NCBI GenBank assembly: GCA_036563245.1
Contig: DATCMU010000006.1
Coordinates: 61,785 to 125,784, forward strand
Direction: 5' to 3'
DNA length: 64,000 nucleotides
Source: DATCMU01 sp036563245
GTDB lineage: Bacteria; Pseudomonadota; Alphaproteobacteria; Rhizobiales; Devosiaceae
Numbering within the stretch: the first letter of the stretch is position 1; each line of letters begins with the position of its first letter. The translations under genes were made by a program, and so were the position numbers. Of the stretch, positions 20,097 to 27,107 are shown piece after piece. The notes under the pieces were generated by a model, which saw nothing but the letters and a program-made list of their open reading frames with translations, did no database searches and was not told the origin of the DNA.

Positions 20097-20663
20097 TTAG
20101 TCGTGTTTCGAGGTGTGGTTCGGCGACTGGGGGCCATAGGCTTCGAGGTAGGCTTGAGCGGTGTTCAGCATTCTGTCGTACTCGATATCCAACCCAAGGG
20201 CGGAAACCGAAACGCGATCGGCTCCAACCGCGCGACCACTCATGCCTTTCCACTTGTCAACAAGGGTGGATTCCATGCGTGCCTTGAATTCAGGTGTTAG
20301 CTCAACGACCATGAACTTTGGCTGACCCCAGCCATACTGCCAAGTGCCCAAGCTGCGAATGGCACTCCAAGGCACCAAGGTCTTTGAAAGGCGCCTGTCT
20401 ATCAGGCCATCGGGAGAAAATGTGAGGACCGCCCCCCTCAGCATGACTATCCGCGCCAGCCCGACGAACGCACAATACCCCAAGAAGAGAATACCAAACG
20501 CAACAATGAAGTAATCTAGCCCTGATGGCGGCCCTCCAAGCCAACCCAGTTCCCAGATGAGGAAGCCAAAAGAGCTTCCGGCGGCCAGCAAGGAAATCAG
20601 CAATACACGGCCCGGCATCTGCTTCACTTCTGTGCTTCCAGATGTATCGATTGAACTCGTCAC
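20097..20663 (-). CDS. STM3941-like small membrane protein inserted between sucC and sucD
   Basis: 188 residues. Two hydrophobic segments (about 20-42 and 48-70) are followed by a soluble PH-like domain with GLIDRRLSKTLVPWSAIRSL and a C-terminal ALGLDIEYDRMLN. This pattern fits the STM3941 family of small inner-membrane proteins, whose role is unknown. The gene is visibly poorer in GC (about 55% by eye) than its neighbours. It lies 31 bp after sucC and 19 bp before sucD on the same strand, so it must be co-transcribed. Probably a recent insertion. Confidence 0.75.
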   Translation of the reverse strand: MTSSIDTSGSTEVKQMPGRVLLISLLAAGSSFGFLIWELGWLGGPPSGLDYFIVAFGILFLGYCAFVGLARIVMLRGAVLTFSPDGLIDRRLSKTLVPWSAIRSLGTWQYGWGQPKFMVVELTPEFKARMESTLVDKWKGMSGRAVGADRVSVSALGLDIEYDRMLNTAQAYLEAYGPQSPNHTSKHD

Positions 20664-20694
20664 GTTCCCGCTCCGCGGTCACCCGAGATCGGAA

Positions 20695-21894
20695 TCAGGC
20701 GTTCCCGCCGATGGCCTTGACGATCTTCTGGGCGGCGTCATCCAGATCGTCGGCGGAGATCACGTTGAGCCCGCTTTCGTCGATCAGCTTCTTGCCCTCG
20801 GCGACGCGCGTGCCTTCGAGCCGGACGACAAGCGGCACCTTGAGCCCGACTTCCCGGACCGCCGCGATGACGCCTTCCGCGATCACATCGCAGCGCATGA
20901 TGCCGCCGAAGATGTTGACCAGGATGCCCTTGACGCTGGGATCGGCGGTAATGATCTTGAAGGCCGCCGTCACCTTTTCCTTGCTCGCGCCGCCGCCGAC
21001 GTCGAGGAAGTTGGCCGGCTCCGCGCCATAGAGCTTGATGATGTCCATGGTCGCCATGGCGAGACCGGCGCCATTGACCATGCAGCCGATATTGCCGTCG
21101 AGCGCCACATAGGCGAGGTCGTATTTGGAGGCTTCGATTTCCTTCTCGTCTTCCTCGCTCAGATCGCGCAGTTCGGCGATGTCGGGGTGACGGAACATGG
21201 CATTGTTGTCGAAGCTGACCTTGGCATCGAGCACCCGCACGTGGCCGTTCTTCATCACGATGAGGGGATTGATCTCGAGAAGGCTCATGTCCTTGTCCCA
21301 GAACGCCTTGTAAAGCGCCTTGAACAGGGCGGTCGCCTCGCCGCGCGCCTCGCCTTCGAGCTTCAGGCCATCGGCCAGCCGGCCGGCATCCGCGTCGGTC
21401 ACTCCGGCGTCGGGATCGATGGGCAGGGTCACGATCTTTTCCGGCGTGTGCTCGGCAACGCTTTCAATATCCATGCCGCCTTCCGTCGAGGCAACGAAAG
21501 CGACGCGTCCGGTTCCGCGATCGACCAGAAGGGACAAATAGAGTTCGCGCGCGATATCGGCGCCATCCTCGATATAGAGCCGGTTGACCTGCTTGCCCGC
21601 CGCGCCGGTCTGCTTGGTCACCAGCGTGTTGCCCAGCATTTCCCTTGCATTGGCCACGACCTCGTCGACCGATTTGGCAAGGCGAACGCCGCCCTTGGCA
21701 TCAGGCCCGAGTTCCCTGAACTTGCCCTTGCCGCGTCCGCCGGCATGGATCTGGCTCTTGACCACATAAAGCGGCCCGGGAAGCGATCCGGCCGCTGCCG
21801 CCGCCTCGTCCGGCGAAAACACGGCGACGCCTTGCGCAACCGGCACCCCGTATTCCTTGAGCAGAGCCTTGGCCTGGTGTTCGTGAATGTTCAT
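20695..21894 (-). CDS. sucC: Succinyl-CoA ligase (ADP-forming) subunit beta
   Basis: ATP-grasp subunit of succinyl-CoA synthetase. 399 residues. N-terminal MNIHEHQAKALLKEYGVPV is the family signature. VKSQIHAGGRGKGKF lies in the ATP-grasp fold, and LLEINPLIVMKNG and GGIMRCDVIAEGVI are nucleotide and CoA-ligase motifs. It follows mdh after 118 bp that hold a 13-bp inverted repeat. Confidence 0.97.
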   Translation of the reverse strand: MNIHEHQAKALLKEYGVPVAQGVAVFSPDEAAAAAGSLPGPLYVVKSQIHAGGRGKGKFRELGPDAKGGVRLAKSVDEVVANAREMLGNTLVTKQTGAAGKQVNRLYIEDGADIARELYLSLLVDRGTGRVAFVASTEGGMDIESVAEHTPEKIVTLPIDPDAGVTDADAGRLADGLKLEGEARGEATALFKALYKAFWDKDMSLLEINPLIVMKNGHVRVLDAKVSFDNNAMFRHPDIAELRDLSEEDEKEIEASKYDLAYVALDGNIGCMVNGAGLAMATMDIIKLYGAEPANFLDVGGGASKEKVTAAFKIITADPSVKGILVNIFGGIMRCDVIAEGVIAAVREVGLKVPLVVRLEGTRVAEGKKLIDESGLNVISADDLDDAAQKIVKAIGGNA

Positions 21895-21956
21895 CGCACG
21901 GCGCCCTTACGGTTCGGCAGGCTCATTTCACCAACCGGGAGCATGGTCGCCCCCGG

Positions 21957-21999
21957 GCAAGGACCTCGCAGCGAGCCCGCCCGAAGGCGAGGTCCTTGC
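21957..21999 (-). other. Long inverted repeat between mdh and sucC
   Basis: GCAAGGACCTCGC (21957-21969) and GCGAGGTCCTTGC (21987-21999) are perfect 13-bp complements around a 17-base loop. The hairpin lies in the mdh-sucC spacer with no T-run. It may be an attenuator or a 3'-end stabiliser for mdh mRNA. Confidence 0.65.
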
Positions 22000-22012
22000 T
22001 CGCCAACCGGCC

Positions 22013-22975
22013 TCAGGCCAGTTTCGGCGCAATCTTCTTGCAGGCCTCGATCAGCCCCTCGACCGCGGCCACCGACTTCTCGAAGCCGGTCTGCTCGGTG
22101 CGATTGAGGGAGATCTCGACCACGCGCTCGACACCGCCGGCGCCAATCACGACCGGCACGCCCACATAGGTGTCCTTCACCCCGTACTCACCCTTGAGAT
22201 AGGCGGCGCAGGGCATCACGCGCTTCTTGTCCTTGAGATAGCTCTCGGCCATTTCGATCGCCGAGGTGGCCGGCGCATAAAAGGCCGAACCGGTCTTGAG
22301 CAGCCCCACGATCTCGGCGCCGCCATCGCGGGTGCGCTGGATGATCTGCTCGAGCTTCTCTTTCGTCATCCAGCCCATCTTCACGATATCGGGCAGCGGG
22401 ATGCCCGCCACGGTCGAATAACGCGCCAGCGGCACCATGGTGTCGCCGTGCCCACCCATCACGAACGCGGTCACGTCCTCGACGGACACGTTGAGCTCGT
22501 CGGCAATGAAGTGGCGGAAACGCGAGCTGTCGAGCACGCCGGCCATGCCCACGATCCGGTTGGACGGCAGCCCGGAGAAGCGCTGCAGCGCCCAGACCAT
22601 GGCATCCAGCGGGTTGGTGATACAGATGACGAACGCGTCCGGCGCATACTTGGCGATGCCCGCGCCGACCTGGTCCATGACCTTGAGGTTGATTTCCAGC
22701 AGGTCATCGCGGCTCATGCCCGGCTTGCGGGGCACGCCGGCCGTGACGATGATCACGTCGGCGCCGGCTATGTCCTTGTACTCGGATGTTCCCTTGAGCT
22801 TGGCGTTGAAGCCTTCGACCGGTGCAGACTGGGCAAGATCGAGCGCCTTGCCCTGCGGCACGCCGTCGACGATGTCGAACAGCACGATGTCACCGAGTTC
22901 CTTGAGGGCTGCAAGATGGGCAAGCGTCCCGCCAATCTGCCCCGCACCGATCAGGGCGATCTTCTTTCGCGCCAT
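22013..22975 (-). CDS. mdh: Malate dehydrogenase
   Basis: NAD-dependent oxidation of malate to oxaloacetate. 320 residues, the LDH-like MDH type common in alphaproteobacteria. N-terminal GAGQIGGTLAHLA binds NAD. VPRKPGMSRDDLL carries the substrate-binding arginine and mobile loop, and GGHGDTMVPL the catalytic histidine. First gene of the mdh-sucCD-sucAB-lpd group, with a putative promoter about 50 bp upstream. Confidence 0.97.
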   Translation of the reverse strand: MARKKIALIGAGQIGGTLAHLAALKELGDIVLFDIVDGVPQGKALDLAQSAPVEGFNAKLKGTSEYKDIAGADVIIVTAGVPRKPGMSRDDLLEINLKVMDQVGAGIAKYAPDAFVICITNPLDAMVWALQRFSGLPSNRIVGMAGVLDSSRFRHFIADELNVSVEDVTAFVMGGHGDTMVPLARYSTVAGIPLPDIVKMGWMTKEKLEQIIQRTRDGGAEIVGLLKTGSAFYAPATSAIEMAESYLKDKKRVMPCAAYLKGEYGVKDTYVGVPVVIGAGGVERVVEISLNRTEQTGFEKSVAAVEGLIEACKKIAPKLA

Positions 22976-23020
22976 GTGGAAATTCCTCGAAAATTGAGTT
23001 GCTGGTTTGACCGCGCCACT

Positions 23021-23049
23021 CCCTTAAACCCTCGACTTGCGTGGTGCAA
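23021..23049 (-). promoter_or_regulatory. Putative promoter of mdh
   Basis: On the minus strand TTGCAC (23044-23049), a 17-bp spacer, then TAAGGG (23021-23026), about 45 bp before the mdh start. The -35 lies within the small palindrome CTTGC-ACCAC-GCAAG, a possible operator. Confidence 0.4.
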
Positions 23050-23071
23050 GTGAGCCCTTTGTATTAAGCTA

Positions 23072-24211
23072 TCAAGTGTTGGACAAAGGTCGCCGGGCCG
23101 CTCCCAGATAGGTTTCGGACTGCATCTCGGTCAGCCGCGACCGGCAGCGCTGGAACTCGAATGCCGTGTCGCGGTTCTCCCCGAGTTCCGCGAGGGGCAC
23201 CGCGAAGCTTGCGCCCAGCTTCACCCCCTGATCGTAGAGCGTATCCACGAGCAGGATGAACCGTTTGGCGGCACTCGGACGGGTCCGGTCGAATTGCGGG
23301 ATGCCATCGATCAGGATCGCATCGAATGCCCGCGCCAGTCTCAGATAGTCGCGCGCGCCCAGCGGCGTCTCGCACAGATCGGCGAAGGCAAAGCGCGCCA
23401 CCCTGCCCGAAGCCCGTGGCACCCTGATTTGCCTGCCAAGCGAGACAACTGTGGCTGGCTCGGGTTGCGCATTGCCTGTCAGTTCCCCGAACAGCCGGTC
23501 CAGCCCTGCCCGCGCCCGTTCCGCGTCCCCGAAGAAGAAGACATCGCGCCCCGCGAACTTGAGCTCCCGGTAGTCCGCCGCCGCCTTGAGCTCGATCACC
23601 CGGCAATGCTTCTTGAGAAGCTCGACGAACGGCATGAAAAGCTGGCGATTGAGCCCGTTTTCGTACAGGCGGTCCGGTTCGACATTCGAGGTTGCGACCA
23701 CCACGACACCCGCCGAGAACAGGCGCTCGAACAGCCGCTTGAGCAGCATGGCGTCGGTGATGTCGCTGACGTGGAACTCGTCAAAGCACAGCAGCCGGCA
23801 ATCCCTGATGATCGGCTTGACCACGGCGGGAATGGGATCGCGCGCACCGGACCCGGCATCCGCCGAGGCGCGAAAGGCAGCGATCGCGGCATGAACCTCG
23901 TCCATGAATTCGTGGAAATGCACCCGCCGGCGCGCCTCGACCGCAATATCGGCAAAGAACAGGTCCATCAGGAGCGTCTTGCCGCGCCCCACATCGCCCC
24001 AGACATAGAGCCCCTTGGGCACCTTGTGCCGTCGCCGGAACAGCGCTGCGAGGCCGCCGCCATTCTCGAGCGCTTCAAGGCCGAGCCGCACCTCGTCGAG
24101 CGCCTCGGCTGCGGCGCGTTGCGCCGGATCGGCGCGCAGCACACCGTCCGCCACCAGCCCCTCGAGCGCGGCGACCACGCCGGGGGATTTTCCGGACTGC
24201 GCCCTCAGCAC
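23072..24211 (-). CDS. zapE: Cell division protein ZapE (AFG1-like ATPase)
   Basis: AAA-type ATPase reported to act at the Z ring; the mitochondrial homologue is AFG1/LACE1. 379 residues. Walker A GDVGRGKT at about 72-79, a RRVHFHEFM motif after it, and LLCFDEFHVSDI as the Walker B region. It sits just upstream of mdh, a placement common in this order of bacteria. It starts 6 bp after the stop of the lipoprotein gene, so the two are likely one transcript. Confidence 0.92.
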   Translation of the reverse strand: MLRAQSGKSPGVVAALEGLVADGVLRADPAQRAAAEALDEVRLGLEALENGGGLAALFRRRHKVPKGLYVWGDVGRGKTLLMDLFFADIAVEARRRVHFHEFMDEVHAAIAAFRASADAGSGARDPIPAVVKPIIRDCRLLCFDEFHVSDITDAMLLKRLFERLFSAGVVVVATSNVEPDRLYENGLNRQLFMPFVELLKKHCRVIELKAAADYRELKFAGRDVFFFGDAERARAGLDRLFGELTGNAQPEPATVVSLGRQIRVPRASGRVARFAFADLCETPLGARDYLRLARAFDAILIDGIPQFDRTRPSAAKRFILLVDTLYDQGVKLGASFAVPLAELGENRDTAFEFQRCRSRLTEMQSETYLGAARRPLSNT

Positions 24212-24217
24212 GCCGGA

Positions 24218-24877
24218 TCAGCCTGCCATGGATATGCTTTGCCCGCCCACCATGGTGCCCACGAACCGGTTGCCGCTTTGCAGAAGCGCGGCAATCATGT
24301 CGCCGCTCTCGTTGAACAACTGGACCTGGTTGCCAGCCAGTTGCCAGGAGGCAACGGCCTGCAGCGTCTGGATCGCGCATCCGGGTGCGGACGCGCGGTA
24401 GCGGCCGGTGTCGGCCTTGGCGGTATAGGTGAGGTTGAGGCGGCACTGCTCCGAGCCATTGATCACCGTCCAGCCCCCAAGCAGCTTCTCGATGGTGAGC
24501 GGGCCATTGAGATCGCGGCCGGTGGTGTTGGGAGTGCCGCCAACATCGTTGAGGGTGACAAAAGACCCGTCGGCCGAGGCGGTGTCTCCAACCTGCCCCG
24601 TTCCGTCCGGCCCCGGCATTTCGGACTGGTTCGGATCGGGCGCGGGGAAACCGTTCTGCGCGGTAGTCGTCTGGTCCTGCGCTCCCACGCTTCCCGTCGC
24701 GCCTATGGGCGGCAACGCCTGGCTTTCGACGCTGGAACTGGCGACCGGCGGCAATTGCGGGGGTGGGCTGTTGACGCCACTGGAGGCGAATCCGCCGCCG
24801 GTCGTCGTGCAGCCGCTCAACGCCAGCCCGATTAGCAGGAGGCCCGCAAGGCCCGTGGCACCGCGAATACTGATCAT
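24218..24877 (-). CDS. Omp19/Inh-family protease-inhibitor lipoprotein
   Basis: 219 residues from the ATG at 24877 (GGAG 11 bases upstream); an in-frame start at 24967 would bury the signal peptide. A lipoprotein signal ends in LALSGC, with the lipid cysteine near residue 20. A Pro/Ser-rich linker (about 30-105) precedes a C-terminal beta domain of about 90 residues with LLGGWTVINGSEQC, ASWQLAGNQVQLFNESGD and FVGTMVGGQ. This architecture matches Brucella Omp19 and the AprI/Inh metalloprotease inhibitors. It is probably outer-membrane anchored. Confidence 0.85.
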   Translation of the reverse strand: MISIRGATGLAGLLLIGLALSGCTTTGGGFASSGVNSPPPQLPPVASSSVESQALPPIGATGSVGAQDQTTTAQNGFPAPDPNQSEMPGPDGTGQVGDTASADGSFVTLNDVGGTPNTTGRDLNGPLTIEKLLGGWTVINGSEQCRLNLTYTAKADTGRYRASAPGCAIQTLQAVASWQLAGNQVQLFNESGDMIAALLQSGNRFVGTMVGGQSISMAG

Positions 24878-25076
24878 TCTGGCCCGCTCCGTCGTTGGGT
24901 CGTCCGCAGCCGCTTCCGGCCGCGGAACTTCGCTTTGCCCCGCCTGAAGTTCCGGGCTTATAGACATTTCGTTAAGGCTAATTCAATTGCCCATCGCCCG
25001 CTGGCTGCTTCTTAAGGCGAGAGCAATGTGGCAGCTTTGCGGCCCTGAGGCATTCGGTGGTCCGTCCGGGCGCCGC

Positions 25077-25304
25077 TCAACGGCCCATGTCGGCCAGCAG
25101 CGCCTCGGCCAGGGGCCGTGCATCGCGCGCCTCGTCCTGTGGCACGCGGATGGCGATCCCGCTCGGCGACAACGCGCCGGGCAGGCCCGGCAGGCCATCC
25201 TGGCCGCCCTCGATCGGATGGAATCCATGTGCCCTGAGCGCAGCTATGAGCACGCGCACCACCGACAGATCATCCACATGGGCAATAGTCTCGATGTCCG
25301 GCAC
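25077..25304 (-). CDS. Small protein, DUF2007-like
   Basis: 75 residues from a GTG at 25304 with AAAGG just upstream. The pattern (a short strand IETIAHVDD, a helix VVRVLIAALRAHGF, strands, then a helix ending AEALLADMG) resembles the DUF2007 'putative signal-transducing protein' fold. Function unknown. It lies between the AhpD-like gene and the Omp19-like gene on the same strand. Confidence 0.6.
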   Translation of the reverse strand: MPDIETIAHVDDLSVVRVLIAALRAHGFHPIEGGQDGLPGLPGALSPSGIAIRVPQDEARDARPLAEALLADMGR

Positions 25305-25375
25305 GATCCGCCTTTCGATGCGCGTGCTGCATGATATCGCAACGCGGATTCACTTTAAAGGCGACACGCCGGGCG

Positions 25376-25726
25376 TCACTGCCCCTCGCCCAGCGCATCG
25401 AAGGCGTCCAGCGCCTCGGCGCCGTAGATCATCGAGGGGCCGCCGCCCATGTAAAGCGCCATGCCGATGGTCTCGATCACTTCTTCGCGCGTTGCGCCGA
25501 CCCTGTGCGCAGCCTTGGCGTGATAGGCCAGGCAGCCATCGCAGCGCGCCGTGATCGAGATGGCCAGGGCAATCAGTTCCTTGATCTTGGGGCTGAGCGC
25601 CCCGTCCTTGCCCGCCGCGGTGGCAAGTGCCGAAAAGCCGGCCATGACCTCGGGAGCGCCCTTGCGCAGAACCGAGGTGCGTCGATTGAGCTGGGCAATG
25701 AATTCAGGCCAGTTGGCTTCGGACAT
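25376..25726 (-). CDS. Carboxymuconolactone decarboxylase (AhpD-like) family protein
   Basis: 116 residues. The CDGCLAYH motif (CxxCxxxH) of AhpD-like peroxide-reducing proteins is central, preceded by LSPKIKELIALAISIT and followed by GATREEVIETIGMALYMGGGP. The likely role is alkylhydroperoxidase-type thiol chemistry. The true substrate is unknown. It lies 129 bp downstream of sdhB behind an unusual set of overlapping inverted repeats. Confidence 0.88.
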   Translation of the reverse strand: MSEANWPEFIAQLNRRTSVLRKGAPEVMAGFSALATAAGKDGALSPKIKELIALAISITARCDGCLAYHAKAAHRVGATREEVIETIGMALYMGGGPSMIYGAEALDAFDALGEGQ

Positions 25727-25730
25727 TTCC

Positions 25731-25763
25731 AGAACAGGCTCCTGTTGAAATCAGACAGGAGCC
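25731..25763 (-). promoter_or_regulatory. Overlapping inverted repeats before the AhpD-like gene
   Basis: GGCTCCTGT (25737-25745) pairs with ACAGGAGCC (25755-25763) around a 9-base loop. The proximal half is also part of a second palindrome, AACAGG-CT-CCTGTT (25733-25746). The two folds exclude each other. The minus-strand AGGAG that could serve as ribosome site lies inside them. Confidence 0.5.
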
Positions 25764-25855
25764 CTTCTAGCGCCGCCCGCAACCGCAACATTGATCCAGG
25801 ACAATATCCCTGCAAATCAACGGCTTGCCTGTTTGCCGGAAAAGGCCGTGTCGCC

Positions 25856-26632
25856 TCAGACCCGGCGTTCGACCATCATCTTCTTGATTTCGGCAATCGC
25901 CTTGGCCGGATTGAGGCCCTTGGGACAGGTCTTGGCGCAGTTCATGATCGTGTGGCAGCGGTAGAGCCGGAACGGATCCTCCAGATCGTCCAGCCGTTCG
26001 CCGGTCGCCTCGTCGCGGCTGTCGATCAGCCAGCGATAGGCCTGCAGCAGGATGGCCGGTCCCAGATAGCGTTCCCCGTTCCACCAGTAGGAGGGACACG
26101 AGGTCGAACAGCACGCGCAAAGAATGCACTCGTACAGCCCGTCGAGCTTCTGCCGGTCCTCGTGACTCTGAAGCCACTCCTTGGCCGGTTCCGGCGACTT
26201 GGTCTTGAGCCAGGGTTCGATGGAGCGGTGCTGGGCGTAGAAATTGCTGAGGTCCGGGATAAGGTCCTTGATGACCGGCATGTGCGGCAGGGGGTAGACC
26301 TTGATCGGCCCCGAGATGTCTTCCATCGCCTTGGTGCAGGCCAGGGTGTTGAGCCCGTCCACGTTCATCGCGCAGGAACCGCAAACGCCTTCGCGGCACG
26401 AGCGGCGCAGCGTGAGCGTGGGATCGACCTTGTTCTTGATCCACAACAGGGCATCCAGCACCATCGGCCCACAGTCGTCGAGATCGACGAAATAGGTGTC
26501 GATGCGCGGATTGTCGCCGCTGTCGGGATCGTAGCGGTATATGCGCAATTCGCGGACATTCGCGCTATCGGGCCTGGGCCAGGTCTTGCCGGCCTTCGGC
26601 TGTGAATTCTTGGGAAGCCTGAGTTCAACCAT
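25856..26632 (-). CDS. sdhB: Succinate dehydrogenase iron-sulfur subunit
   Basis: Electron-transfer subunit of complex II. 258 residues. All three cluster motifs are present: CREGVCGSC (2Fe-2S, near 79-87), CILCACCSTSCPSYWW (4Fe-4S) and CHTIMNCAKTCPKGLNP (3Fe-4S). Last gene of the sdhCDA-DUF3052-sdhB operon, 24 bp after the DUF3052 gene. Confidence 0.97.
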   Translation of the reverse strand: MVELRLPKNSQPKAGKTWPRPDSANVRELRIYRYDPDSGDNPRIDTYFVDLDDCGPMVLDALLWIKNKVDPTLTLRRSCREGVCGSCAMNVDGLNTLACTKAMEDISGPIKVYPLPHMPVIKDLIPDLSNFYAQHRSIEPWLKTKSPEPAKEWLQSHEDRQKLDGLYECILCACCSTSCPSYWWNGERYLGPAILLQAYRWLIDSRDEATGERLDDLEDPFRLYRCHTIMNCAKTCPKGLNPAKAIAEIKKMMVERRV

Positions 26633-26656
26633 CTTCGTCTCTTCCTGCCCTTGCAG

Positions 26657-27106
26657 CTAGTGCCGCAATTCCTTTCGGACAACCAGTTTCAGCCCCGACC
26701 ACACATCGTCGACCGCGCATACCTTCACGTCGACCAGATCGCCCTCGAGCGCAAGGCCGCGAACCACGTCCTCGGTTACATCTGTGGGCACCTTGGCGGC
26801 CTTCTTGGGCCAGGAGACCCAGATCATGCCGTCCACCCGTATTGTGGCGCGAAGGGCATCAAGTCCGGTCTTCAGTTCGACCGCCGATCGCGTGAAACCG
26901 TGCGCCACGTCATATCCCGAACCGCCGCCCACGATCCCGCTCCACCCGGTCGATCGGACTTCGGCAAAATCGCATGCCTTCGTCAGGCCCGACAATTCAT
27001 CGGGCAGATCGATGAACAGTACGCGCTGGCCATCCTTCAGCCCCAGCTTCGCGGGAAGCGGGCGTGCCGAATAGCCGGCGGCGGTGCTCACCTGCCCGGG
27101 CGCCAC
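26657..27106 (-). CDS. DUF3052 family protein within the sdh operon
   Basis: 149 residues from a GTG at 27106, one base after the sdhA stop. N-terminal GYSARPLPAKLGLKDGQRVLFIDLP and C-terminal GMIWVSWPKKAAKV, TDVTEDVVR and LVDVKVCAVDDVWSGLKLV are the DUF3052 signature. The family's role is unknown. No signal peptide or membrane segment. Tight coupling to sdhA and a 24-bp gap to sdhB imply co-expression with complex II. Confidence 0.85.
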   Translation of the reverse strand: MAPGQVSTAAGYSARPLPAKLGLKDGQRVLFIDLPDELSGLTKACDFAEVRSTGWSGIVGGGSGYDVAHGFTRSAVELKTGLDALRATIRVDGMIWVSWPKKAAKVPTDVTEDVVRGLALEGDLVDVKVCAVDDVWSGLKLVVRKELRH

Positions 27107-27107
27107 C

